Shown: positions 1-9,011, numbered from the stretch's first letter. The stretch: DNA of 64,000 nt from Bacteroidota bacterium (GCA_020161355.1 JAIUOF010000001.1:992001-1056000), one strand, 5' to 3'. Notes: generated by a model not told the origin, from the letters alone. Numbers and translations are program-made.

Positions 1-1
1 G

Positions 2-85
2 CAAGGCCCACCTACTCCTGAATTGATTCAGGAAATCCATCTGGCTCATGGCATGAAAGTAGTTGGCCCTCCTATCGAACCTTAA
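2..85 (+). CDS. C-terminal end of a cupin-like protein (partial)
   Basis: Only the last 27 codons lie in the window, in the frame starting at base 2 and ending with TAA at 83-85. The tail reads ...LAHGMKVVGPPIEP. A His-Gly-x-x-hydrophobic-hydrophobic-Gly-Pro-Pro ending is familiar from small Bacteroidota cupin proteins, so that family is suggested, but the cupin barrel itself is outside the window. The short AT-poor gap to the AraC gene on the same strand would allow co-transcription. The family call is a guess from a short tail; that this is the end of a real coding region is more likely than the name. Confidence 0.4.
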   Translation, partial: QGPPTPELIQEIHLAHGMKVVGPPIEP

Positions 86-218
86 GCCCTTTAAAAAACA
101 AGGTAGCTAAGAGTGACTCCCGAATGCTATGGGTCAAATGATTCAGAAAAAAAACCTATATTTAGCATTCAAAGCACCCGATGTTGGATTTGGAATCAAA
201 AACTTAAAACAGGACTAC

Positions 219-1049
219 ATGCCGTTTTTCAATGACCTGAAACCCTGCCCTGCTTTGCAACCGTATGTATGGAGGTATCGGTTTATCCATTTTTCGTTTA
301 CTGATACTTCCCTGCCTCCGGCCAAGGCATACCCTCCCCGCCCGGAGGTCACGCTGAGTTTTTACCCGCGTGATACCGAGCAGGTGAGCTATTCCGACGG
401 TCGCTCGCCTGCACCTGTACGGGCAGCACTGATCGGGCAGCAAAGCGTAGTGAGCAACCGCCTGGTGGGTAAAGAGTTTGTGTTGATTCAGGTAGTTTTC
501 CAGCCCGGGGGATTGTTTCGGCTCATAGGTTTGCCGGCAAAAGAGATTAACAACGAATACCTTGACGCTCAGGCGGTATTGGGCAGTCAACTGAGAGAAG
601 TCAACGAAAAACTGATGAACACCGAACACTACCCTGACATGATACCGGTGGTGGAAGATTTTTTGATCAAACTTAGCCGAAAAACGCCCTATTCGCACCG
701 CCCGATAGACAATTTCACGATGCAGATGGTCAATTGCCCCAATAATATTTCCCTCAATTGGATGGCACACGAATCCTGCCTGAGCCAGAAGCAGCTGGAA
801 AGAAACTTCAGAGAGCGGGTGGGTGTTAATCCCAAGTATTTCTGGCGGATTATCCGTTTTGACCGGGCCTTTCGGCTAAAAAATGCCTGTCCTGACAAAG
901 ATTGGCTGAGTATCGCCCTCGAATGCGGGTATTATGATTACCAGCATCTGGTCAAAGATTACAAGGAGTTTACGGGCATGAGTCCGGCGGCATTTTACTT
1001 TCAAGACACACAATCGCCGGAGCGGGCATTTGGGATAGTGGAGAAGTGA
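219..1049 (+). CDS. AraC-family transcriptional regulator
   Basis: A 276-residue protein with an unassigned N-terminal sensing domain of about 150 residues (the DUF6597-like type that begins with a Pro-x-Leu-x-Pro-Tyr-Val motif, here PALQPYVWRY) and a C-terminal AraC double helix-turn-helix. The second half carries the family signature: LSQKQLERNFRERVGVNPK for the first recognition region, then IALECGYYDYQHLVKDYKEF and GMSPAAF at the end. It should bind DNA and answer to an unknown ligand. The frame is open back to an ATG at 129, but the family consensus starts just after the ATG at 219 (MPFFNDLKP), so that start is preferred. The two bracket a 30-residue extension with no domain character. 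Confidence 0.85.
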   Translation: MPFFNDLKPCPALQPYVWRYRFIHFSFTDTSLPPAKAYPPRPEVTLSFYPRDTEQVSYSDGRSPAPVRAALIGQQSVVSNRLVGKEFVLIQVVFQPGGLFRLIGLPAKEINNEYLDAQAVLGSQLREVNEKLMNTEHYPDMIPVVEDFLIKLSRKTPYSHRPIDNFTMQMVNCPNNISLNWMAHESCLSQKQLERNFRERVGVNPKYFWRIIRFDRAFRLKNACPDKDWLSIALECGYYDYQHLVKDYKEFTGMSPAAFYFQDTQSPERAFGIVEK

Positions 1050-1172
1050 GAGAAGTTTGGAATTTCAATATTTTCCTTTCTTATTAAAAAACATACATAG
1101 CCAAATGGTTTGAAATTTGAGGCTATTTTATTAAAATTGCTTAATATTTGCAAAATTATTGAGAAAACGTCA

Positions 1173-1400
1173 ATGACAGCCTATAAGTATCATACCAAGA
1201 TTTCGAAGGAAGGGGCAATTTCAATCCCCTTAAATCCTGCACTTTATGACCAGGAGGTTGAAATTACTATTGTCTCTAAGAAATCAAGTAATCCAAAAAA
1301 TAAAAAGGCTAAGGAGTTTGTGGAGAAGTGGGGAGGATTCCTGAAATTGCCTGATAATAGTGACACAAAATTAGAATATCTATCTGAAAAATATAAATGA
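1173..1400 (+). CDS. Antitoxin of a PIN-domain toxin-antitoxin pair
   Basis: A 75-residue protein that starts MTAYKYHTKISKEG and has a short beta-strand N-terminus (ISIPLNPALYDQEVEITIV) of AbrB/SpoVT-like character, then a charged middle and an alpha-helical tail AKEFVEKWGGFLKL...YLSEKYK. This layout is typical of small antitoxins found directly before PIN toxins in Bacteroidota and Cyanobacteria. The frame is open upstream to 1110, but the ATG at 1173 gives the usual length. Its stop overlaps the toxin start by four bases (ATGA), which implies translational coupling. The tail probably wraps the toxin active site, and the N-terminus probably binds the operon's own promoter; both are inferred from the family. 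Confidence 0.75.
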   Translation: MTAYKYHTKISKEGAISIPLNPALYDQEVEITIVSKKSSNPKNKKAKEFVEKWGGFLKLPDNSDTKLEYLSEKYK

Positions 1401-1813
1401 AATCCGTCCTCTTTGATACAAATATAATCCTCGACATTGCTTTAAAAAGAGAACCTTTTTTTCAGGATGCCATTAAGCTATTTTCTTTGATTGACGATCA
1501 AAAAATAGTGGGTTTTGTAACCGCTACAACCATAACGGACATTTATTATTTATCAAAAAAAGCCAACGGACATTCAAAAACAATTCAGTTTATTGAATCT
1601 TTGCTCAAGATCGTTGAAATAATCGGTATTGACAAAACTACGATCCTAAAAGCGATTTCATCAAAAATAAAAGATTTTGAAGATGGAATACAAGTTTCTG
1701 CTGCACTTCTGAACGATATTGAAGTAATCATTACCAGAAACGAAAAAGATTTTATTGAATCCAATGTAATTGTAAATACACCAAATGAATTCTTGAAAAA
1801 TTATCAAAATTAA
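1397..1813 (+). CDS. PIN-domain toxin ribonuclease (VapC-like)
   Basis: A 138-residue single-domain PIN protein. It begins with the family hallmark FDTNIILD (Asp7 and Asp13) and keeps the other acidic positions expected around the Mg ion: Asp48 in TITDIYYLS, Asp93/Glu95/Asp96 in KDFEDGIQVSAA, and Asp118 in ITRNEKDF. PIN toxins cut structured RNA such as tRNA or rRNA when freed from the antitoxin. The four-base overlap with the upstream antitoxin supports a functional operon. The RNA target cannot be read from the sequence. Spacing of motifs fits the PIN_3/DUF3368-like branch more than classical mycobacterial VapC. Confidence 0.85.
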   Translation: MKSVLFDTNIILDIALKREPFFQDAIKLFSLIDDQKIVGFVTATTITDIYYLSKKANGHSKTIQFIESLLKIVEIIGIDKTTILKAISSKIKDFEDGIQVSAALLNDIEVIITRNEKDFIESNVIVNTPNEFLKNYQN

Positions 1814-1849
1814 ACCAAGATTTTTTTAGATTTCATTTCCAAAATAATC

Positions 1850-2671
1850 CTACTTCATTTCCCCCAACCATTCTTTGGCAATCATTCTGGCAGCTTCCAC
1901 TGCCGGTTTCCCGGCTCTGAAGCAAAGTTTCCAGAAACTGTCTTTTGATTCCAGTTCCGCGTTTACAAAAACCTTGTGACCATACTGCTCTTTGAGTTTG
2001 GCCGAAAAATCAATGTCAGCACTGTGATCGAGAAATTCCTCCAGCTTTTCTTTGAGCAACACATCGGGATTTTTGATTGTATTCCATCGCTCCAGATCTG
2101 CCTTATGCTGAGCGGCTTTTAGTTTATATTCCTCTTCATAAGCCTGTTTCTGAAACGTTTCCATTTCTTTCATTTGTTTCTTAAACTCCGGATTGTTAAG
2201 CTGTTCCTTTAATTGCTTTTGTATTTTTAGGGTACTTTCCAAAATTTCCTGAAGCTGCTTTTTCATGGCAGCGTCTTTGGTTTCGGCAATTTGCTTTCTT
2301 AGAGCCTTTTCTCCTTCCAGGGCATTTCTTTCGGCATCTTTCTCCTGGTTTTCTCTATCTAGTTTTTCTCTGGCCAGGTGTTGATCAGGGGTTTCAGGTT
2401 TTTCAGGTTCCTGTTGTTTCCACCAGGTGGCATAGCGGGTTTTAAAATCTTCAGTTTTGTAATATTTCCTGAAATATTCTCCCAATAGTTTTATTACCCG
2501 TACTCTTTGGTCACCGGCGATTCTCGCAGCCCCTTGAGGAAAACCCATGCTCCCATTTGTTACAGAATTGAAAAAATAGGTCTGGCCTTCAATGGCATTG
2601 ATTCCAAATTCCTGAAATACATCGCCTGTCAACATCGGAATGGCCATCAAGAAAAATATTGCCTTTTTCAT
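1850..2671 (-). CDS. Exported coiled-coil protein of unknown function
   Basis: I do not recognise this 273-residue protein. It opens with a short Lys-Lys and hydrophobic stretch (MKKAIFFLMAIPMLTG) that looks like a signal peptide or N-terminal anchor, followed by an FGINAIEGQTYF segment. Residues about 85-205 are very rich in Glu, Lys and Gln with heptad-like spacing, predicting a long coiled coil. The last 60 residues are a compact mixed region (DFSAKLKEQYGHKVFVNAELES). It converges with the toxin gene on the other strand and is read away from the flavodoxin gene. The codon pattern is normal. A periplasmic structural or scaffolding role is possible, but nothing shows it. Confidence 0.65.
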   Translation of the reverse strand: MKKAIFFLMAIPMLTGDVFQEFGINAIEGQTYFFNSVTNGSMGFPQGAARIAGDQRVRVIKLLGEYFRKYYKTEDFKTRYATWWKQQEPEKPETPDQHLAREKLDRENQEKDAERNALEGEKALRKQIAETKDAAMKKQLQEILESTLKIQKQLKEQLNNPEFKKQMKEMETFQKQAYEEEYKLKAAQHKADLERWNTIKNPDVLLKEKLEEFLDHSADIDFSAKLKEQYGHKVFVNAELESKDSFWKLCFRAGKPAVEAARMIAKEWLGEMK

Positions 2672-2928
2672 TTTATAATATCATTGATTATCAGAATGTT
2701 GAATTTGAAAAACATTATAAAAATAACGATATTTTTTCAACAAACTCCAAACAAAATTGTATTTAATTCTGAAGATGATTAAACATCAGATTTTCCATCA
2801 ACCGACCATCAATAATCTCTTGGATGATATATATTAAAGGTATTAATTTGAATAAATATCAAATTGAAAGAATAGTCTCAATTGTCTGATTATCATATTT
2901 TTATAATATTCTATCTAGTAAAAGAAAA

Positions 2929-3474
2929 ATGAAAACCATCGTATTGTTTTTTTCCCACAATGGCAGCAACAAATACCTTGCAGAAAAAATCGCCAAAGAT
3001 TTAGATTGCCCGATTGAAGAAATTATCCCCAGACCGAACAGCCATTTATTGATGCTTATGGGTATAAATTTTGGAAATAAAGCCCTAAAAGCTAAGCTTG
3101 AAGATTATGAAAGGGTAATCCTGTGCGGCCCTATTTTTATGGGCAAATTTATTATTCCTTTGAAAAATTTTGTACAAAGTAATCTTGATAAAATCAAAAC
3201 TTTAGTGTTTGTGACATGTTGTGGAAGCACTTTTGAGAAAAAAGATGAGAAATTCGGGTATAATCTGGTATTCAATGAAGTAAGGAATATTTTAGGGCAA
3301 AAATGCGTTCATTGTGAAGCCTTCCCCATCACTTTGGTATTACCTGATGAGCTTAAAAATGATGGTAAAACTTTCATGAAAACACATCTGACCGATGAAA
3401 ATTTTAAAGGCGAAATTCAGGTGATTTATGACGATTTTATCGAAAAAATGAAGGTAGAGCTGGCAATCAATTAA
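2929..3474 (+). CDS. Flavodoxin-like family protein
   Basis: A 181-residue alpha/beta protein. The N-terminus IVLFFSHNGSNKYLAEKIA (residues 4-22) matches the flavodoxin phosphate-binding loop, in which Ser/Asn/Gly/Ser-Asn wraps the FMN phosphate before helix 1. The strand ERVILCGPIFMGKFIIPLKNF is the typical second flavodoxin segment, and LVFVTCCGS corresponds to the 90s loop. This is the short flavodoxin family used for small electron-transfer or NADPH-linked quinone reduction; the partner is unknown. It stands alone between a divergent gene and the ppx promoter. The family call is good and the precise reaction open. Confidence 0.75.
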   Translation: MKTIVLFFSHNGSNKYLAEKIAKDLDCPIEEIIPRPNSHLLMLMGINFGNKALKAKLEDYERVILCGPIFMGKFIIPLKNFVQSNLDKIKTLVFVTCCGSTFEKKDEKFGYNLVFNEVRNILGQKCVHCEAFPITLVLPDELKNDGKTFMKTHLTDENFKGEIQVIYDDFIEKMKVELAIN

Positions 3475-3510
3475 TTGCTGCTTTCGGAGTCCCAATACTC
3501 GTTTTTTTGG

Positions 3511-3518
3511 TAATTTTG
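3511..3518 (+). promoter_or_regulatory. -7 promoter box of the ppx-rqcH operon
   Basis: TAATTTTG fits the Bacteroidota -7 consensus TANNTTTG and ends 17 bases before the ppx start codon, giving a short leader of about 10-12 bases. No convincing TTG is seen at the -33 position. Confidence 0.6.
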
Positions 3519-3535
3519 CCCAAAATTCTCAAGAA

Positions 3536-4450
3536 ATGAAAAACGCCATCATTGACCTCGGCACCAATACCTTCCATCTGATGATTGTTGAAAACCAAAA
3601 GGTGCTTTTTAAAACATCGAAAGCTGCTAAAATCGGTATGGGAGGTATCAATGCGGGTGTGATTACTGAAGAGGGTATTCAGAGGGCATTGGGCGTGCTG
3701 GGAGAGTTTAAATCCAAAATAACCGAATTTGAAGTTGCTCCCGAAAACGTTCATGCTTTTGGTACCAGTGCCGTCAGAAATGCCGGAAATCAGGCCGAAT
3801 TTCTGGAAAGAGTAAAAGCGGAAACAGGGATTGTGATTAATGTAATTGATGGAAAAGAAGAAGCTGAACTCATCTATCAGGGTGTAAAACAGGCGGTTAC
3901 GATAGAGCACCCTTCACTTATTGTGGATATTGGAGGTGGAAGTGTGGAGTTTATCATTTGTAATGCCGAAAAAGTGCTCTGGCTGCAATCATTCGAAATC
4001 GGTGGACAAAGACTTCTGGAGCGATTCATGAAAAAAGACCCGATTCCTACTTCCGAAATCAACCGTTTGGAGGAGTATTTAAGAGAGACACTTTTACCCC
4101 TGACCAATGCGGTTCATCAATATTCTCCTAAAATTTTGATAGGCTCATCTGGATCCTTCGACACCCTCAATGATATGTTTTTCTGGCGTAACCGGGGTGA
4201 TTTTGCTCCCCATGAAATCCATGGCTTTGAATACCCGATTGAGGAATTTGCTCATGCTTATGAGCTTATCGTCTTTGCCAACCATGAAGAAAGATCTAAA
4301 ATCGGTGGTATGATTCCGCTCAGGGTCGATATGATGGTGGTAGCCACGATTCTGATTAAATTTCTTTTGCAAACATACCATATTGCACAAATTAAAATCT
4401 CAAATTTTGCCCTGAAAGAAGGCGTAATGGCAAAAATAGAAAATGCATAA
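3536..4450 (+). CDS. ppx: Ppx/GppA family exopolyphosphatase
   Basis: A 304-residue member of the ASKHA phosphatase superfamily that removes terminal phosphate from polyphosphate or from pppGpp. The first phosphate motif is IIDLGTNTFHLMIVE at the N-terminus. The second is LIVDIGGGSVEFIIC near residues 125-140, with the Gly-Gly-Gly-Ser loop that holds ATP or polyphosphate. SSGSFDTLNDM follows around residue 205. At about 300 residues it has only the two actin-like lobes and lacks the C-terminal HD-like domain of E. coli Ppx, as is usual for Bacteroidota. It overlaps the next gene by eight bases. Which of polyphosphate and pppGpp it prefers cannot be told from sequence alone. Confidence 0.88.
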   Translation: MKNAIIDLGTNTFHLMIVENQKVLFKTSKAAKIGMGGINAGVITEEGIQRALGVLGEFKSKITEFEVAPENVHAFGTSAVRNAGNQAEFLERVKAETGIVINVIDGKEEAELIYQGVKQAVTIEHPSLIVDIGGGSVEFIICNAEKVLWLQSFEIGGQRLLERFMKKDPIPTSEINRLEEYLRETLLPLTNAVHQYSPKILIGSSGSFDTLNDMFFWRNRGDFAPHEIHGFEYPIEEFAHAYELIVFANHEERSKIGGMIPLRVDMMVVATILIKFLLQTYHIAQIKISNFALKEGVMAKIENA

Positions 4451-5984
4451 CAACTACTTCTTTCTTAAGCATTTAAGTTCAGAATTCAACACCAGTCTTA
4501 CGGGTGCAATACTTGAGGTTTGTTTCAGCCAGGAAAAAGATGAACTTGTTTTGGGCTTCTCCAAAAATCAAAAAGAAACATTCATAAAAGCTACGCTGCG
4601 TCCTGATTTTTCAAGTGTTACTATTTTGGAAAGTTTTGGCAGGGCTCGACGGAATTCTGTGAATCTTTGGGAAGAAATCTATGGACTGGAAGTACTGAAA
4701 ATTGAGGTCTTTGAACACGAAAGGGCATTTTATATCCAAATTCAAAATAATTACAAACTCGTTTTTAAGTTTTTCGGAAATCGGCCTAATCTCCTGGTTT
4801 ACAAAAACGAAAATCAGATATATCTATTCAACAATGCCCTTTTGACTGATAAAAATCTGCTTTTAAATGATTTTGGTAAAAAGCCTGATTTCGGTCTGAA
4901 TATTTTTATTCAAAACCATGGAAATATCAGAAAAACCTGGTTTACATTAGGAAAAACGGCTTCTGATATTATTGAAAATCAGCTAAATACTGAGGATTTA
5001 TCTGAAAAATGGAAAATAGTCAATCAGTTTATTACTCAATTTGAAAGCCCTAAATTTCACATAGGTTTTCTCGACGAAAAGCCGGTTTTAAGTCTGCTTG
5101 ATTTTCCGGGAAAATTAAAAACATTTGACTCGGCTATTGCGGCTATCAATGATTTTTATATTTTTTATCAAAAAGAAATTACTTTTTTCTCAGAAAAAGA
5201 AAAATTAAAAAAGCAGCTGGAAAAGGAAATTCTGAAAACAAAAAACTATAAAGAAAATACTGAAAATAAACTCTTTGCACTGCTTGATGGCACATCAAAA
5301 GAAAAGATTGCCAATATCCTGATGGCTAACCTTCACCAGATTAATTCGGGACAAGAAAGTGTAGAGTTGGATGATTTCTACAATCAACAAAAAATTACCA
5401 TAAAACTAAAAAAGGACCTCTCTCCACAAAAAAATGCAGAGAATTTTTACCGAAAAAGTAAAAACGAAAAAATAGAAATTGAGACCATTGAATCCAACAT
5501 TAATGCAGCAGAACACAAGATAGAATTACTTGAAAACAAACTGGTTACGGTTGAAGCAGTTGGAACTTTAAAAGAACTAAAAAACTTTCAAAAAGTAGAA
5601 ATCAGAACTGAAACTACTAAAGAACAGGAGAGTCCGTTCAGAATTTTTAATTTTGAAAACTGGGAAATCTGGGTCGGAAAAAATGCCAAAAACAATGACT
5701 TGCTCACTCAAAAGCACGCTCAAAAAGAAGATTACTGGCTGCATGCCCGCGATACCCCGGGCTCACATGTAGTAATCAAAAATCCCAACAAAAAAGCCAT
5801 TCCTGAATTCGTAGCTGAATATGCCGCCTCACTTGCGGCCTTTTATTCCAAAAGAAGTAATGAAACCGTGGTCCCGGTAATTTTTACGCAGAAAAAATAT
5901 GTAAGAAAAGGCAAGGGAATGCCTGCTGGTCAGGTGATTGTGGATAAAGAAAAAGTGCTGATTGTCGCTCCCTATTCAGGTTGA
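4443..5984 (+). CDS. rqcH: NFACT-family ribosome quality control protein RqcH
   Basis: A 513-residue NFACT protein (bacterial Rqc2/NEMF homologue). In the family, RqcH binds obstructed 50S subunits carrying peptidyl-tRNA and recruits alanyl-tRNA to add poly-Ala tails that mark stalled chains for degradation. The NFACT-N region covers about residues 1-210. A Lys/Glu-rich coiled coil follows (about 235-370, beginning FFSEKEKLKKQLEKEILK). The C-terminal NFACT-R/DUF814 domain holds IWVGKNAKNNDLLT and the diagnostic DYWLHARDTPGSHVVIK. It lacks the long Gly-rich tail of surface fibronectin-binding relatives, which favours the ribosome role. It overlaps ppx by eight bases and is probably translationally coupled to it. 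Confidence 0.88.
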   Translation: MHNNYFFLKHLSSEFNTSLTGAILEVCFSQEKDELVLGFSKNQKETFIKATLRPDFSSVTILESFGRARRNSVNLWEEIYGLEVLKIEVFEHERAFYIQIQNNYKLVFKFFGNRPNLLVYKNENQIYLFNNALLTDKNLLLNDFGKKPDFGLNIFIQNHGNIRKTWFTLGKTASDIIENQLNTEDLSEKWKIVNQFITQFESPKFHIGFLDEKPVLSLLDFPGKLKTFDSAIAAINDFYIFYQKEITFFSEKEKLKKQLEKEILKTKNYKENTENKLFALLDGTSKEKIANILMANLHQINSGQESVELDDFYNQQKITIKLKKDLSPQKNAENFYRKSKNEKIEIETIESNINAAEHKIELLENKLVTVEAVGTLKELKNFQKVEIRTETTKEQESPFRIFNFENWEIWVGKNAKNNDLLTQKHAQKEDYWLHARDTPGSHVVIKNPNKKAIPEFVAEYAASLAAFYSKRSNETVVPVIFTQKKYVRKGKGMPAGQVIVDKEKVLIVAPYSG

Positions 5985-6097
5985 TTTTTGTAAAAATCTA
6001 TTCTCAAAAAAACAATAAAAAACCTTAGAGAAATCCCAATTGATACCAATAGTAGCTTTTTTTACATTTTTTTCAAGGCTATAAAGTCATTCTGTAT

Positions 6098-6105
6098 TAC
6101 CTTTG
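6098..6105 (+). promoter_or_regulatory. -7 promoter box of carB
   Basis: TACCTTTG matches TANNTTTG exactly. Transcription should begin near 6110, which lies downstream of the ATG-like position at 6103 where the frame is first open, so the coding start must be the ATG at 6142. Confidence 0.6.
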
Positions 6106-6141
6106 TGCTTCGATAATCAAATCGAAACCTCTCCCAATAAA

Positions 6142-8985
6142 ATGCCTAAAGATTCTAGCATTAAGTCGGTCCTAATCATTGGTTCAGGACCTATTGTCAT
6201 AGGACAAGCTTGTGAATTTGACTACTCCGGCTCTCAGGCCGCAAGATCTATCAAACAAGAAGGAATTGAAGTGTCACTCATCAATTCCAACCCGGCAACC
6301 ATCATGACTGACCCCATGAATGCCGACTATGTGTATCTCAAGCCACTGGAAAAGAAATCAATAGTTGAAATCCTGAAAAAACACCAGGAAATGGGCCGCC
6401 CCATCACGCATGTGTTACCCACTATGGGTGGGCAAACAGCCCTCAACCTGGCCATTGATTGCGACAAAGCAGGTGTTTGGACCAAATATGGTGTAGGCAT
6501 CATTGGTGTGGACATAAAAGCGATTGAGACTACTGAAGACAGGGAGCTTTTTCGTAAAAAAATGATAGAGCTGGGCGTGGGTGTTTGTAAAGGCCGTACA
6601 GCCAAGTCTTTTCTTGAGGGTAAAGAAATAGCTCAGGAAATCGGTTTTCCTTTGGTTATCAGGCCTTCCTATACGCTGGGAGGTACCGGTGGTGGATTTG
6701 TAAATACACCTGAAGAATTTGATGCGGCACTTAATCACGGTTTACACGCATCTCCGGTGCATGAGGTGCTCATTGAGCAATCAATTTTGGGCTGGAAAGA
6801 ATATGAGCTTGAGCTTCTCCGTGACCACAATCAAAATATCGTGATCATTTGTACCATCGAGAACTTTGACCCGATGGGCGTACATACAGGGGACTCTATA
6901 ACTGTTGCCCCAGCCATGACTTTGCCTGATACCATCTATCAAAAGATGCGGGACATGGCCATCAAAATGATGAACGGAATCGGGCAGTTTGCCGGAGGAT
7001 GTAACGTTCAGTTTTCCTTACACCCCGACACTGATGAAATCATCGCCATCGAGATCAACCCTCGTGTAAGCCGTTCGTCGGCATTGGCATCTAAAGCGAC
7101 CGGTTATCCTATTGCCAAGATTGCAGCAAAAATGGCCATCGGATATAACCTTGACGAATTGATGAACCCCATCACGGGCTCTACTTCGGCATTTTTTGAG
7201 CCGGCCATTGATTACGTAATCGTAAAAATTCCTCGCTGGAACTTTGATAAATTCCCGGGTAGTGACCGCAAACTAGGTCTGCAAATGAAGTCTGTGGGTG
7301 AAACCATGGGGATTGGCCGCAATTTCCAGGAAGCACTTCAAAAAGCGGCTCAGTCTCTGGAAATTAAGAGAAATGGTATCGGAGCTGATGGTAAAGAAGA
7401 AAAAGATACCGAAAAACTAAAATATAGCCTTGAACACCCGAGCTGGAACCGCTTGTTCCATATACATGATGCTTTCAAGGCTGGGCTTTCGTTCAATACA
7501 ATTCAGAAACTCACCAAAATCGACAAATGGTTTTTACGCCAAATCGAAGAAATGGTGCAGTTGGAGAACAAAATGGAAACATACTCCATTCAGGACGTAC
7601 CTTATGAAAAAATGGTGCTCGCCAAAAAAATGGGATTTGCTGACCGCCAGATTGCCCATATGCTGAGATGCAAAGAAAGCGAAGTACATCAAAAACGCAA
7701 CGACCTGAATATCAAAAGAGTATTTAAATGTGTCGATACCTGTTCTGCTGAGTTTCCGGCCGAGACGCCTTATTTTTACTCTACTTTCAATACTTCATTC
7801 GAAAACCCTGACAATGAGTCACTGGTAAGTGATAAAAAGAAAATAGTAGTTTTGGGTTCTGGTCCTAACCGTATCGGTCAGGGGATTGAATTTGATTATT
7901 CATGTGTACACGGGGTTTTGGCAGCAAAGGAATGTGGTTATGAAACTATTATGATTAACTGTAATCCTGAAACTGTATCTACCGATCCAGATATTGCCGA
8001 CAAATTATATTTTGAGCCTGTTTTCTGGGAAAATGTGTGGGATATCATTCAGCATGAAAAACCTGAAGGGGTGATCGTTCAGTTGGGAGGTCAAACTGCC
8101 CTTAAGATGTCAGAAAAACTCACCAAATACGGCATAAAAATCATAGGAACCAGCTATGAAGCCCTTGATTTGGCGGAAGATAGGGGTCGTTTCTCCAAAA
8201 AATTAGTCGAACTCGACATTCCTTATCCTAAATTCGACACTGTTCGTACAGCAGACCAGGCAGTAGAAGTATCGAAAGAGTTAGGTTTCCCACTTCTGGT
8301 ACGTCCTAGTTATGTTTTGGGTGGCCAAAGTATGAAAATCGTGATTAACGAAAACGAACTGGAGCAGCACGTTCTTAAGATTTTGAGCGATATTCCTGAC
8401 AACAATATTCTTTTGGATCACTTCCTTGAAAATGCCATTGAAGCCGAAGCTGACGCCATCTGCGACGGTGAAAATGCTTACATCATTGGTATCATGGAAC
8501 ATATCGAACCTGCTGGAATTCACTCAGGCGATTCTTACGCATTGCTTCCGCCGTTTGATTTAAGTGAAAATGTGATCAAACAAATAGAAGAATATACCAA
8601 GCGTATCGCTATCGCACTGGATACCAAAGGCTTAATCAACATACAGTTTGCGATTAAAGATGAAATAGTATATGTAATTGAAGCCAACCCAAGAGCATCG
8701 CGTACGGTCCCCTTTATCTGCAAAGCCTATCAGGAGCCTTACGTAAACTATGCTACCAAAGTGATGTTGGGAGCCAATAAAGTGACTGATTTTGATTTCA
8801 AACCGGTTCAAAAAGGATATGCTATCAAAATTCCGGTGTTTTCTTTCAATAAATTCCCGAATGTAAACAAGGAATTGGGACCTGAAATGAAGTCAACTGG
8901 TGAAGGCATTTATTTTATCGATGATCTGACCGACGATTTCTTCCTGCAAGTGTATTCTGAAAGGAATATGTATATGAGCAGGTAA
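6142..8985 (+). CDS. carB: Carbamoyl-phosphate synthase large subunit, short form
   Basis: CarB makes carbamoyl phosphate from bicarbonate, ammonia (channelled from CarA) and two ATP for pyrimidine and arginine synthesis. The protein is 947 residues from the ATG at 6142, where MPKDSSIKSVLIIGSGP matches the family start. Two homologous ATP-grasp halves are clear. The first has GQACEFDYSGSQAARSI and RPSYTLGGTGGGF. The second has GSGPNRIGQGIEFDYSCVH and RPSYVLGGQSMKIV. The protein ends at ERNMYMSR just after the second half, so the C-terminal MGS-like allosteric domain present in the roughly 1070-residue E. coli enzyme is missing. The small subunit gene is not adjacent. A hairpin terminator follows directly. 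Confidence 0.95.
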   Translation: MPKDSSIKSVLIIGSGPIVIGQACEFDYSGSQAARSIKQEGIEVSLINSNPATIMTDPMNADYVYLKPLEKKSIVEILKKHQEMGRPITHVLPTMGGQTALNLAIDCDKAGVWTKYGVGIIGVDIKAIETTEDRELFRKKMIELGVGVCKGRTAKSFLEGKEIAQEIGFPLVIRPSYTLGGTGGGFVNTPEEFDAALNHGLHASPVHEVLIEQSILGWKEYELELLRDHNQNIVIICTIENFDPMGVHTGDSITVAPAMTLPDTIYQKMRDMAIKMMNGIGQFAGGCNVQFSLHPDTDEIIAIEINPRVSRSSALASKATGYPIAKIAAKMAIGYNLDELMNPITGSTSAFFEPAIDYVIVKIPRWNFDKFPGSDRKLGLQMKSVGETMGIGRNFQEALQKAAQSLEIKRNGIGADGKEEKDTEKLKYSLEHPSWNRLFHIHDAFKAGLSFNTIQKLTKIDKWFLRQIEEMVQLENKMETYSIQDVPYEKMVLAKKMGFADRQIAHMLRCKESEVHQKRNDLNIKRVFKCVDTCSAEFPAETPYFYSTFNTSFENPDNESLVSDKKKIVVLGSGPNRIGQGIEFDYSCVHGVLAAKECGYETIMINCNPETVSTDPDIADKLYFEPVFWENVWDIIQHEKPEGVIVQLGGQTALKMSEKLTKYGIKIIGTSYEALDLAEDRGRFSKKLVELDIPYPKFDTVRTADQAVEVSKELGFPLLVRPSYVLGGQSMKIVINENELEQHVLKILSDIPDNNILLDHFLENAIEAEADAICDGENAYIIGIMEHIEPAGIHSGDSYALLPPFDLSENVIKQIEEYTKRIAIALDTKGLINIQFAIKDEIVYVIEANPRASRTVPFICKAYQEPYVNYATKVMLGANKVTDFDFKPVQKGYAIKIPVFSFNKFPNVNKELGPEMKSTGEGIYFIDDLTDDFFLQVYSERNMYMSR

Positions 8986-9011
8986 GATAAATATCAAAAA
9001 ATGCATTTTTT

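Noticed and set aside
204..770. 188-codon open frame antisense to the AraC gene
   Set aside because: The plus-strand frame has full AraC motifs; the antisense translation has no domain character and is a shadow.
2507..2782. 91-codon plus-strand frame overlapping the start of the coiled-coil gene
   Set aside because: Mostly antisense to the better-supported gene and without any recognisable segment; its free part is AT-rich intergenic DNA.
2845..2865. AATTTGA/TCAAATT inverted repeat before the flavodoxin gene
   Set aside because: Short, wholly AT-rich and not near a clear promoter; expected by chance in this composition.
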